Below are positions 1 to 6,637 of a stretch of DNA of 16,097 nt, piece after piece. The translations under genes and the position numbers were made by a program. The DNA is from Desulfobacterales bacterium (GTDB taxonomy: Bacteria > Desulfobacterota > Desulfobacteria > Desulfobacterales > UBA5852): the NCBI GenBank assembly GCA_030066455.1, contig JASJBQ010000101.1, positions 1-16,097 on the forward strand, read 5' to 3'. Position 1 is the stretch's first letter, and every line of letters starts with the position of its first letter. The notes beneath the pieces were generated by a model. The model was not told the origin of the DNA, did no database searches, and was given only the letters and a program-made list of their open reading frames with translations.

Positions 1-160
1 CCTGGGCCGCAAAGAAGTTGATGGGATCGTCCAGCGCGGAGTTGACGCGCTTGCCCGTGCTCAGACGGGTCTGGGTACCCTCCATCAATTTCTGGGTGTT
101 CTGCAGACTGAAAAGGTTCTGCCGCATGCCGCTGGTGAGGGTGATGTTGCTCATAGCCAT
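1..160 (-). CDS. fliC: Flagellin, N-terminal part (runs off the left edge)
   Basis: Only the first 53 codons are in the window. They encode the conserved N-terminal D0/D1 segment of flagellin, the filament subunit exported through the flagellar type III apparatus: an MAMSNITLT-like start, then LFSLQNTQ, LSTGKRVNSALDDP and NFFAAQ. The LSTGKRVNSA..DDP block is the family hallmark. The start at 160 is chosen because an AAAGGAG Shine-Dalgarno lies about seven bases upstream on the minus strand; a second in-frame ATG lies two codons further in. A strong sigma-28 promoter lies upstream, as expected for a late-class flagellar gene. I am sure of the family. The exact paralogue cannot be told because most of the gene lies outside. 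Confidence 0.93.
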   Translation of the reverse strand, partial: MAMSNITLTSGMRQNLFSLQNTQKLMEGTQTRLSTGKRVNSALDDPINFFAAQ

Positions 161-185
161 GATAACTTCTCCTTTCTGGATGTTT

Positions 186-234
186 GAAGGCTTTCTGCCT
201 TCGCTGTAGGCTATGTGATGCGTTTTTGCATCAC
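186..234 (-). other. Two stem-loops in the flagellin 5' leader
   Basis: Seen directly: GTGATGC (215-221) pairs with GCATCAC (228-234) around a six-base loop, and GAAGGC (186-191) pairs with GCCTTC (197-202) around a five-base loop. With transcription predicted to start near 236, the first hairpin would lie almost at the 5' end of the mRNA and the second lies between it and the ribosome-binding site. A 5'-terminal hairpin can stabilise an mRNA; that role is inference. Neither loop holds an obvious GGA motif for CsrA. Confidence 0.5.
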
Positions 235-242
235 TGCCCAGG

Positions 243-269
243 TTATCGGAACCCGTATGGAAAACTTGA
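243..269 (-). promoter_or_regulatory. Sigma-28 (FliA) promoter of the flagellin gene
   Basis: Read on the minus strand: TCAAGTTT, 11 bases, TCCGATAA. The FliA consensus is TAAAGTTT-N11-GCCGATAA, so each half matches 7 of 8 bases at exact spacing. The start of transcription is predicted near 236, giving a leader of about 75 bases. Confidence 0.88.
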
Positions 270-339
270 GGCCAATATTGTCTGCTCCGAAAACTGATAG
301 CCTCCTTCCATAATATGTAGGTTGGCCACCATAAAAATC

Positions 340-366
340 TAAAGATATGAGAAATATGTCCGATAC
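340..366 (+). promoter_or_regulatory. Sigma-28-type promoter of the receiver-HDOD-kinase operon
   Basis: TAAAGATA, 11 bases, TCCGATAC on the plus strand: 6 of 8 matches in each half at exact FliA spacing. It is divergent from the flagellin promoter 70 bases away. Transcription would start near 373, about 95 bases before the GTG start at 468. I see no better sigma-70 promoter in the interval. Confidence 0.65.
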
Positions 367-467
367 CTCTAAAAGAGATAGGCATTTCCGAAACTATTGA
401 ATGCTTGTGCAGCCGAACCAATTATCCGGGCGCGGGCGCCATACGGGTCGAATCAGGAACAAATTCC

Positions 468-851
468 GTGGATAACCAAAACCATGTCTTAGTTGTGGAC
501 GACGAACCCACCATCTGCAGTCTGATGAATGTTTTCCTGACGCAGAAAGGCTACCAGGTGCGGACGGCCAATACGGGCGAGGACGCCCTGACTATGTTCC
601 GTGAATCGCTTCCCGACATCGTCCTCCTGGACATCAGCATGCCGGGCATGCGGGGTATCGATGTCCTGCGCCGCATGAAGGAGATCTGCGGCGACTGCGG
701 TGTCATCATGCTCTCGGCCTACGGTGACGACGAAACCATCCAGGAAGCCATGGACATGGGGGCGTACTGCTACATCCAAAAACCCATGGAATTGACTGAA
801 TTGAACGCGCATCTCGAGGCCCTGCGCCAAACGCTGCGGGAGAAAACCTGA
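468..851 (+). CDS. Stand-alone receiver domain protein (CheY-like response regulator)
   Basis: 127 residues, a single phosphoacceptor domain with no output domain. Receiver residues are all present: acidic pair D11/D12, phosphoacceptor D55 in LLDISMPG, S83 and K105 (QKP). The GTG at 468 is preferred over an ATG at 405 because AGGA lies nine bases upstream and the homologous part starts right there; the extra 21 codons look non-coding. Its TGA overlaps the ATG of the next gene (TGATG), showing translational coupling. It is first in an operon with an HDOD protein and a histidine kinase, so that kinase is the likely phosphodonor (inference). It probably acts by protein contact rather than on DNA. 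Confidence 0.9.
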   Translation: MDNQNHVLVVDDEPTICSLMNVFLTQKGYQVRTANTGEDALTMFRESLPDIVLLDISMPGMRGIDVLRRMKEICGDCGVIMLSAYGDDETIQEAMDMGAYCYIQKPMELTELNAHLEALRQTLREKT

Positions 852-1198
852 TGCAGCGAATCCCCCTCATGGATGCGAAGCCCGACATGACCTTGGCCAG
901 CGACCTGTTCAACGATCAGCAAATGCTGTTGCTTAAAAAAGGGGCTGCGCTCAATTCCAAAAGTATAAAGATGCTCAAATCCTGGGGCATCGCCTTTATC
1001 CACATCGAGTCGGAGTCGGATGCGCCCGCGGAACGAACGCCATCCGATGGCAGCGGGCAGCGCGCAGCGATTGAAAAACGGATGGCAGATAAATTCAGCC
1101 AATGGGATCAAAGCGACGTGATGCGTAAAATTCGCCGGGTAGCCACCGATATCATCATGCACCGATTCGAGTGCCAGGATGCCGCCGATGCAGACTAA
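851..1198 (+). CDS. Conserved small protein resembling the N-terminal segment of HD/HDOD regulators
   Basis: 115 residues, no signal peptide or membrane segment. Residues 8-53 carry a pattern (DAKPDMTLASDLFN..., LLLKKGAAL, IKMLKSWGIAFIHIE) that I recognise from the unnamed N-terminal part of some HD-GYP/HDOD proteins and from short free-standing proteins; it probably forms a small beta-rich module. A polar linker follows, then a helical end rich in charged residues (MADKFSQWDQSDVMRKIRRVA). The ATG overlaps the stop of the receiver gene, and the 3' end overlaps the HDOD gene, so all three are co-translated. The function is unknown. I infer a helper or sensory piece for the HDOD protein. Family resemblance is from memory and moderately sure. 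Confidence 0.75.
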   Translation: MQRIPLMDAKPDMTLASDLFNDQQMLLLKKGAALNSKSIKMLKSWGIAFIHIESESDAPAERTPSDGSGQRAAIEKRMADKFSQWDQSDVMRKIRRVATDIIMHRFECQDAADAD

Positions 1199-2069
1199 AC
1201 GGCTAAACGCCATCGTCGGACGTGTCGAGGACCTGCCGACACTGCCGCGAACCGTCTTTCGGATAACGGAGGTCATCAACAATCCGAAATCGTCCGCCCG
1301 GGATCTGGCCGCCGTGATCAACGACGACCAGGTGTTGACGGCACGCCTCCTGCGCCTGGTGAACTCCTCTTTCTACGGTTTTCCGCAGCGCATCGCCACG
1401 GTGAATTTCGCCATCGTGCTCCTTGGTTTCGATGCCATCCGCAACCTGCTCCTGACGACGTCGGTATTCGACATTTTCGCCGGCGCCGACCGGGATCTTC
1501 AAATCGAACGTGAAAAACTCTGGGACCATTCTCTCGGTTGCGCCGTGGCCGCCAAGGTCATCGGGAAATACCTGCGTCATGAGAAGATCGAAGAACTCTT
1601 TGTCTGCGGCTTGCTGCACGATATCGGTAAAATCGTCGAAATGGCCTATTTAAAAAAGGACTACAACCGCATCCGCGACCGCGTGCAGGAAAGAAACGAG
1701 CTCATCATCGATGCCGAAACGCATATTCTAGGCTGCACCCACGCCCACATCGGCCATCTTCTGGCCGAACGATGGAACCTGCCGACGACGGTCAAACGGG
1801 TCGTCCTGCATCATCATACACCGGAAGAAGCCGGCGAATTCGTATTGCAGGCTGCCACGGTACACCTGGCAGACATTCTGTGCCGCGCACTGGAGATCGG
1901 CTCCGGCGGCGATGAATGCATTCCGCTGATCAGCAACGAAGCCTGGCAAGCCCTCGGTCTGGACATCGACGATCTGCAAGCCCTCATGCAGCAGGTCGAA
2001 GACGAATACCGGGATATCCATCCGCTCATCCAGGCATCGACCGCCGATGCGTCCGCAATGGTTGCCTAA
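1188..2069 (+). CDS. HDOD domain signalling protein
   Basis: 293 residues. The N-terminal two thirds match the HDOD domain: VEDLPTLP near the start, LTARLLRLVNSSFYG, TVNFAIVLLGFDAIRNLLL and FVCGLLHDIGKI. HDOD proteins are HD-superfamily relatives that commonly lack hydrolase activity and work as scaffolds in motility and stress signalling (family knowledge). The C-terminal part (THAHIGHLLAERWNLP, VVLHHHTPEEAG, ATVHLADILC) is also typical. The ATG at 1188 is favoured over one at 1179 because CAGGA lies eight bases upstream; either overlaps the preceding gene. The receiver two genes upstream and the kinase one base downstream suggest one pathway. Confidence 0.9.
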   Translation: MQTKRLNAIVGRVEDLPTLPRTVFRITEVINNPKSSARDLAAVINDDQVLTARLLRLVNSSFYGFPQRIATVNFAIVLLGFDAIRNLLLTTSVFDIFAGADRDLQIEREKLWDHSLGCAVAAKVIGKYLRHEKIEELFVCGLLHDIGKIVEMAYLKKDYNRIRDRVQERNELIIDAETHILGCTHAHIGHLLAERWNLPTTVKRVVLHHHTPEEAGEFVLQAATVHLADILCRALEIGSGGDECIPLISNEAWQALGLDIDDLQALMQQVEDEYRDIHPLIQASTADASAMVA

Positions 2070-2070
2070 C

Positions 2071-3369
2071 ATGACAGCCGAGCCAATCACACCGGTAGGG
2101 CGCGCCATCCCCGACCAAAACGCCGAGGGCAGCGATCTGCAAGCCCTTCGCGACCTGGCCCAGAAGATTGAGGAGCTGATCTATTTCCCTGATCGAATCG
2201 AAAAGCCCGCCCGGATCGATGAAATCTGGGAGGCTTTTTCCCGGGAAATCAATCATCACATCGACACCGAGGTCTGCGCCCTGTTCAGGGTTAACGACCG
2301 CACCCACGAATTCGAGCTCTCCCACTGGCTCCCGGGACACGTCGGAGAGCAGTGTCAACAGGAGATCGATGCGCAAATCGAATGCGGCATGTTCGCCTGG
2401 ATCATCAACCGCCGGTTGCCGGCGATCATTCCATCGCTGGTTTTCAAAAACCATCAGACCCTGATTATGCTGCCGCTGACGACCCAGACTCAGACCCTGG
2501 GTCTGGTAATGGTGGTGACCCCCATCCATGAGACCGCCATTACCCACGAACGGCTCAAACTGCTTGCGATTCTGGCCAAACAATGCGCGCTGATAATGGA
2601 AAACACCATTCTATACGCCCAGTTGCAAAACGAGCACGAATCTTTGCAGAGGGCTCAGAACCGCATTATTCAGGCCGAGAAATTTGCGGCTTTCGGCCGC
2701 ATGACCTCCGGTGCCTTTCATGAATTTTTAAACCCGCTGAACATTCTATCGGGCCATCTCCAACTCATGCAGATGACCGCGCTTCCGGTGGACCAGGTGC
2801 AAGCCTATGCGGCCCTGATGGATACACAGACCAAGCGAATGGCCGCGATGGTTAAGGAATTGCAACGCTTTTCGGCCCCCCGCAAACGCCAGTCCGAGGT
2901 CGTCCCCATCGCGCCCCTGGTACGCGAAGCGCTGGAAGCGGCGCGCCGACGTCACGCCGAGAGGAAGGTTGCCTGCGAATTCGAGTGCGAGGTCGACAAC
3001 CCACGCGTGGACGTAAACCCCGAGGATTTCCAGAATGTGCTTGCCCGCATGCTGGACAATGCGTTCGAAGCCATCCCGCATTCAGGGAGAATTGGCATCC
3101 AACTCGGCGTTGGTATACCGGGAGACAATGCCCCAACCGACAAGAAGATGGTCGTCTGCTGCCTGACCGACAGCGGCCGTGGGATTTCGGCCGACAACCT
3201 CGCCAAGATATTCGACCCCTTTTTCACGACCAAGGACATTGGCAATGGCACCGGGCTCAACCTTTCGATCTGCTACGCCCTAATCCAGTCAATGGGCGGC
3301 ACGATCACCGTCCAGAGTGAGGCGGGCGCCGGGGCGACCTTTTCAATCTATCTGCCGGCCGCATCCTGA
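2071..3369 (+). CDS. Soluble GAF-type sensor histidine kinase
   Basis: 432 residues with no membrane segment, so cytoplasmic. Residues about 20-190 form a GAF-like sensor ending in LAILAKQCALIMENTILYAQL, followed by a coiled linker (about 190-208). The kinase core has H217 in AFHEFLNPLN, an N box with N330 (MLDNAFEA), a G1 box (DSGRGIS), FDPFFTTK and GTGLNLS: a complete NtrB-like ATPase. The ATG at 2071 is preferred over one at 2047 because it lies directly after the HDOD stop (TAACATG) and avoids a long overlap; no strong Shine-Dalgarno is seen, so coupling is likely. It should autophosphorylate on H217. The receiver encoded at 468-851 is the obvious candidate partner, though this is inference. 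Confidence 0.9.
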   Translation: MTAEPITPVGRAIPDQNAEGSDLQALRDLAQKIEELIYFPDRIEKPARIDEIWEAFSREINHHIDTEVCALFRVNDRTHEFELSHWLPGHVGEQCQQEIDAQIECGMFAWIINRRLPAIIPSLVFKNHQTLIMLPLTTQTQTLGLVMVVTPIHETAITHERLKLLAILAKQCALIMENTILYAQLQNEHESLQRAQNRIIQAEKFAAFGRMTSGAFHEFLNPLNILSGHLQLMQMTALPVDQVQAYAALMDTQTKRMAAMVKELQRFSAPRKRQSEVVPIAPLVREALEAARRRHAERKVACEFECEVDNPRVDVNPEDFQNVLARMLDNAFEAIPHSGRIGIQLGVGIPGDNAPTDKKMVVCCLTDSGRGISADNLAKIFDPFFTTKDIGNGTGLNLSICYALIQSMGGTITVQSEAGAGATFSIYLPAAS

Positions 3370-3386
3370 TACCGAAGCGATAGTCC

Positions 3387-3413
3387 TAAAGAAAATGCCC
3401 CCGACGCCGATAT
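3387..3413 (+). promoter_or_regulatory. Sigma-28 promoter of the cheX/receiver-STAS operon
   Basis: TAAAGAAA, 11 bases, GCCGATAT: the essential TAAA and 7 of 8 bases of the -10 element match the FliA consensus at exact spacing. Transcription would start near 3420, leaving an unusually long leader of about 180 bases before 3602. The interval 3370-3601 holds no other convincing gene. Confidence 0.8.
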
Positions 3414-3601
3414 GGGTTTCAGAGTGCTATGACCTCAGCATTCCAAGCATTGATAGCGGCAGAAGGACCAAAGTCGAATACATGGGCCCATCGTCTCCGA
3501 AAAGCTGACGTACAACCGAGCGCGTGCGTTCGGAACATCACTTCCGTCACCACCGGATGATTCGACCTCGCCGCATCATTTACCGAAGGGAAAATCACAA
3601 G

Positions 3602-4081
3602 ATGGAATTGACAGCATTTAACCTGGCGTCTTTCCTGCGTACGGCCACGCAAGAAGTTTTCGAAACAATGCTATCCATGACATTGGGTGAAAACGACGCT
3701 ATCGAAACGATCCCGAAAGGCACCAGCCAGGTGGTGGGATCCGTCAGCATGGCGGGAACGGTTTCGGGAACGGTCAACATCTATGTCAGCGACATGTTTG
3801 CCAAGGTAATCACCGCTGACATGCTCGGAATGGAATTGGACGAAGTGGACAGCGATGAGGAAGTTCATGATGTTGTCGGAGAATTGAGCAACATGATTGG
3901 CGGCGATCTCAAATCACGTCTCTGCGACGCCGGTTTCGAATGCAGCCTCTCGATCCCTTCGATTACGTCCGGTAAGGATTTCCTCATCGAATCCAAAGGT
4001 TGGGCCGTCAATGAACAGGTTTTCTTTGAATACCAAGATCATATCGCGTTGATCGAAGCTTTCCTGAAAAACGGAAGCTAA
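3602..4081 (+). CDS. cheX: CheX-like chemotaxis phosphatase domain protein
   Basis: 159 residues. The fold signature of the CheC/CheX/FliY phosphatases is visible: an N-terminal helix ending EVFETMLSM, strands with VVGSVSMAGTVSGTVNIYVS, then VVGELSNMIGGDLKSRL. The last block carries the ExxN catalytic pair (E94, N97) used by this family to dephosphorylate CheY-P. The start at 3602 is preferred over 3524: GAAGGGA lies about ten bases upstream and the conserved part begins there. It is followed 22 bases later by a receiver-STAS gene, a natural substrate (inference). No cheA or receptor gene is in the window. CheX-like proteins outside che clusters can serve other receivers, so the exact role is open. 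Confidence 0.85.
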   Translation: MELTAFNLASFLRTATQEVFETMLSMTLGENDAIETIPKGTSQVVGSVSMAGTVSGTVNIYVSDMFAKVITADMLGMELDEVDSDEEVHDVVGELSNMIGGDLKSRLCDAGFECSLSIPSITSGKDFLIESKGWAVNEQVFFEYQDHIALIEAFLKNGS

Positions 4082-4103
4082 TTTTGCGACAGGAGGGTAG
4101 AAA

Positions 4104-4850
4104 ATGGCGTTGAAAGTGTTGACCGTTGATGACAGTAAAACGATCCGCATGATCGTTAAGAAGGCGTTTCGTCCTTACGACTGTCAAGTATTCGAGGGCG
4201 AAAACGGGGTTGAGGGCCTGGCGCTCGCCTCCAAGGAGCAACCGGACATCATTATTCTCGATATCACCATGCCGGTGATGAACGGGGCCGAGATGCTCGG
4301 TAAAATGAAGAGCGAACCCGACCTCAAGGACATCCCCGTGATCATGCTGACCGCGGAAGCCGGCAAAGACAATGTCATGAAGATCGTCCAACTGGGTGTC
4401 AAGGATTATATGGTCAAGCCGTTCAAGGGTGAGCAGTTGATCGAGCGCGTGACCAAATTCATGCCCCTTCACGAAAAGAAAAACGGCGACGGTCCAAAAG
4501 AAGACGACGGCAAGAAGTATTTCCACCTTGACGGCGATATTCAATGCCTTGCCATCCCGGCCAAGGTCCTGCGCCCGACCATTGTCGAGGTTGAAGGCCT
4601 GCTCAAGGACAAACTCAAGGAAATGCAAAGCGCCGGCATGAAAAAGATGATCCTCGACCTGCTAACGGTTTCCGAAATCAATGTCAGCCTGATCAAGCTG
4701 CTGATTACCATCCTGGACAGCAGTCAGGCGGCCGGTGTCCAGGTTCGCGTGGTCGCGAGCGCCAATACCGGGAAGGAGCTCAAGGAATTCCAGGAGACCG
4801 GCAATATTCCGATCCACCTGTCGGTTGAGGAGGCCAAAGCTGCGTTCTGA
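4104..4850 (+). CDS. Response regulator with C-terminal STAS-like domain
   Basis: 248 residues. Residues 1-120 are a complete receiver: D9/D10, phosphoacceptor D53 (IIILDITMP), T83 and K105 (VKP). A charged linker (123-138) leads to residues 139-248, which resemble a STAS (anti-sigma-factor antagonist) domain: MKKMILDLLTVSEINVSLIKLL, then VQVRVVASA and a C-terminal helix. S195 in INVS lies where SpoIIAA-type proteins carry their phosphorylated serine, though the usual DSSG is degenerate. The Shine-Dalgarno AGGAGG lies seven bases from the ATG. Coupling to the upstream cheX gene suggests that CheX dephosphorylates this receiver and that the STAS part relays the signal to a partner, perhaps an anti-sigma-like protein. 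That relay is inference; the STAS call is moderately sure. Confidence 0.82.
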   Translation: MALKVLTVDDSKTIRMIVKKAFRPYDCQVFEGENGVEGLALASKEQPDIIILDITMPVMNGAEMLGKMKSEPDLKDIPVIMLTAEAGKDNVMKIVQLGVKDYMVKPFKGEQLIERVTKFMPLHEKKNGDGPKEDDGKKYFHLDGDIQCLAIPAKVLRPTIVEVEGLLKDKLKEMQSAGMKKMILDLLTVSEINVSLIKLLITILDSSQAAGVQVRVVASANTGKELKEFQETGNIPIHLSVEEAKAAF

Positions 4851-4916
4851 AGACGAGGCCTTTGGGTGGCTCGCACACCCGAAGGCACTGGACTTTCTAT
4901 ACGAGACACGCGCATT

Positions 4917-4949
4917 GACCGGACAGCCGGCCCCACATGCTGTCCGGTC
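4917..4949 (+). terminator. Strong hairpin after the receiver-STAS gene, probable transcript end
   Basis: GACCGGACAGC (4917-4927) pairs perfectly with GCTGTCCGGTC (4939-4949): 11 base pairs, 11-base loop. It begins 66 bases after the stop. No T-run follows, so it may be a factor-assisted terminator or a 3'-end protecting hairpin. Confidence 0.55.
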
Positions 4950-5280
4950 CCTCCCTGGTCACCATCGGACGGGCCGCCCCATTGCCATTGCGGTCTGCAA
5001 CCGATTGATTGCATTTTGCAACGCCAGCCTTCCCTGCCCTTTTTTCCTGCCGGTAGACAGATAGAGGCTTTCATTAGTTGATATCGTTCGTTTTTCGTCG
5101 TCCCAACCGATAGCTTGCAGCGTGTCGCCGTTCCCGGTTGTGCATGCGTAAGGCGAGGGCTTGCAGATTGCGAATCGTTTGCCCAACGGCACGATTGCCT
5201 GTCATGCCGATTTCTCCGATCCTCTTTTTATCTCTTTGTTATCTTATCTTTTTTTCGATGCCGGCCACCAAGGCCAATTC
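4950..5280 (+). promoter_or_regulatory. Upstream region of the sigma-54 activator, with a candidate enhancer site
   Basis: About 330 bases without a convincing gene. It contains an inverted repeat AATCGT (5173-5178) / ACGATT (5191-5196) with a 12-base spacer, 85-110 bases before the -24 element. This is a suitable distance for an enhancer-binding-protein site. A small TGCAA/TTGCA hairpin (4996-5013) is followed by TTTT. A reading frame extending the activator gene upstream to 5138 crosses this region but looks non-coding. Confidence 0.4.
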
Positions 5281-5296
5281 TGGCACCAAGTTTGCT
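5281..5296 (+). promoter_or_regulatory. Sigma-54 (-24/-12) promoter of the activator gene
   Basis: TGGCAC, five bases, TTGCT: an exact match to the TGGCAC-N5-TTGCW consensus with the required ten bases between GG and GC. Transcription would start near 5307, 32 bases before the ATG at 5339. A near copy (TGGACCAAGGTTGCTT, 5312-5327) follows but has the GG-GC spacing one base short. Confidence 0.85.
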
Positions 5297-5338
5297 TGGC
5301 AATCTCACTCGTGGACCAAGGTTGCTTATCGAGAAAGG

Positions 5339-6412
5339 ATGACCGATTTGTGCGCTAATCCGACCGACACGAATGGGAACGCCAGACAAACCGCAGAACC
5401 CAAGCCGCACCCGATCACCCAAGCGTTCATCGGCCAGAGCGAAGCGATGCAGCGGGTATTTGGTGTGATGCAGCGGGTAGCGGCGAGCGACAGCACGGTT
5501 CTGATCAACGGCGAGACGGGCACCGGCAAAGGGCTTGCCGCCCGTGCGATCCATGCGCAGAGCCCTCGCCGCGGGGCGGCGTTCGTGGCCATCAACTGCG
5601 GTGCGATACCCGAGAACCTGCTGGAAAGCGAGTTGTTCGGTCACGTGCGCGGAGCCTTCACCGGAGCGACGGCCAACAAGGTGGGCAAATTCGAGCAGGC
5701 CCACGGCGGTACGATCTTTCTGGATGAAATCGGCGACATGAGCGCGGATCTGCAGGTGAAGATCCTGCGGGTTCTCGAGGAGGGCGCGTTCGAGCCGGTG
5801 GGCGGCAATCGCACGGTGAACGTGGATGTGCGCATCATCGCGGCCACCCACCGTGATTTGGAGGCGCGCGTGGGCGAGGGGCTTTTCCGCGAGGACCTCT
5901 ACTACCGTCTGTACGTGATTCCGCTGGTGCTGCCGCCGCTTCGCGCGCGAGGCGGCGACGTGGCGCTTCTGGCCGGGCATTTTCTGGAGGAATTCAATGC
6001 GCGCGGCAGCGGGGCGATCACGGGTTTTTCGCAGGAGGCGCAGGCCGCCCTCGGCCGCTACGGCTGGCCGGGCAACATCCGCGAGCTTCGCAACCTGATC
6101 GAACGGCTGGTGGTGCTCAAGCAAAGCGGCGCGGTCGAACTCGACGACCTGCCCGCCAAATTGCGGGAGCATTCGGGACTCGACCCCGTCAACACCGGCA
6201 TCGCCCTTTCCGACGACGGCATCAATCTCAACTCAGCCGTTACCGAATTCGAGAAAGCACTGATCCTGCAATCCCTTGAAAAGACCAAATGGGTCAAGAA
6301 CAAGGCCGCCAAATTACTTAAACTCAACCGCACCACCCTCGTCGAAAAGATCAAACGCTACCAGTTGGAAACCCAAGACACCCCTTCAAACTGCGCTTCA
6401 CGCAGCCGTTAA
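5339..6412 (+). CDS. Sigma-54-dependent activator without receiver domain, FleQ/FlrA-like
   Basis: 357 residues. A short N-terminal tail (1-28) leads directly into the AAA+ domain: Walker A GETGTGKG (58-65), GAFTGA sigma-54 contact loop (105-110), Walker B IFLDE (D129/E130) and the sensor region FREDLYYRL. The C-terminal helix-turn-helix contains AAKLLKLNRTTLVEKIKRYQ; the RTTLVEK signature is like that of the flagellar master regulators FleQ/FlrA rather than NtrC. The start at 5339 is chosen because the sigma-54 promoter at 5281 would put transcription start inside any longer version; AGG directly before the ATG is a weak ribosome site. There is no N-terminal REC or FleQ domain, so it must be controlled by abundance, by its own promoter or by a partner protein. 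The nearby flagellin suggests a flagellar role (inference). Confidence 0.88.
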   Translation: MTDLCANPTDTNGNARQTAEPKPHPITQAFIGQSEAMQRVFGVMQRVAASDSTVLINGETGTGKGLAARAIHAQSPRRGAAFVAINCGAIPENLLESELFGHVRGAFTGATANKVGKFEQAHGGTIFLDEIGDMSADLQVKILRVLEEGAFEPVGGNRTVNVDVRIIAATHRDLEARVGEGLFREDLYYRLYVIPLVLPPLRARGGDVALLAGHFLEEFNARGSGAITGFSQEAQAALGRYGWPGNIRELRNLIERLVVLKQSGAVELDDLPAKLREHSGLDPVNTGIALSDDGINLNSAVTEFEKALILQSLEKTKWVKNKAAKLLKLNRTTLVEKIKRYQLETQDTPSNCASRSR

Positions 6413-6474
6413 TCGAGGCCCGTCCGGCTCGCAGCGGTTCATCCCGCCGACCCCATTCCAGTCCAAAATTTGCT

Positions 6475-6503
6475 TTGACAATTTAGAGTAACTGATAAAT
6501 ACT
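6475..6503 (+). promoter_or_regulatory. Sigma-70-type promoter candidate
   Basis: TTGACA (6475-6480), 17 bases, AATACT (6498-6503); the -35 is perfect and the -10 matches 4 of 6. It lies 135 bases upstream of the receiver gene at 6638. No sigma-28 or sigma-54 element was found in 6413-6637, and no other gene. Confidence 0.5.
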
Positions 6504-6637
6504 AACCGCGATTTATTTAGTGAATCCGTTTACGCGTGGGTCGGCCGGTGATCCGGGCAACTTGCGTTGCCGGCATCGGCTTTCTTGCCGTCGCCGGTAT
6601 CGTATCATTCGTTTGGTCTGCGTTGGAGAGGAACTGC

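Noticed and set aside
1160..1210. Gene overlap between the small protein and the HDOD gene read as a frameshift of one fused gene
   Set aside because: Both ends look natural: the HDOD protein begins with its usual VEDLPTLP context and the small protein ends in a complete helix. Overlaps are also found between the other genes of this operon.
5138..5338. 67-residue N-terminal extension of the sigma-54 activator, including a hydrophobic stretch
   Set aside because: The exact sigma-54 promoter at 5281-5296 lies inside it, and the segment does not resemble any regulator domain.
5228..6172. Minus-strand open frame of 314 codons
   Set aside because: It is antisense to the sigma-54 activator, which has every expected motif. 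The antisense product is histidine/arginine-rich, as is usual for G+C-rich shadow frames.
6504..6637. GGCATCGGC...TTGCC read as a sigma-54 promoter before the receiver gene
   Set aside because: The GG-GC spacing is 13 bases instead of 10 and the -24 half is poor.
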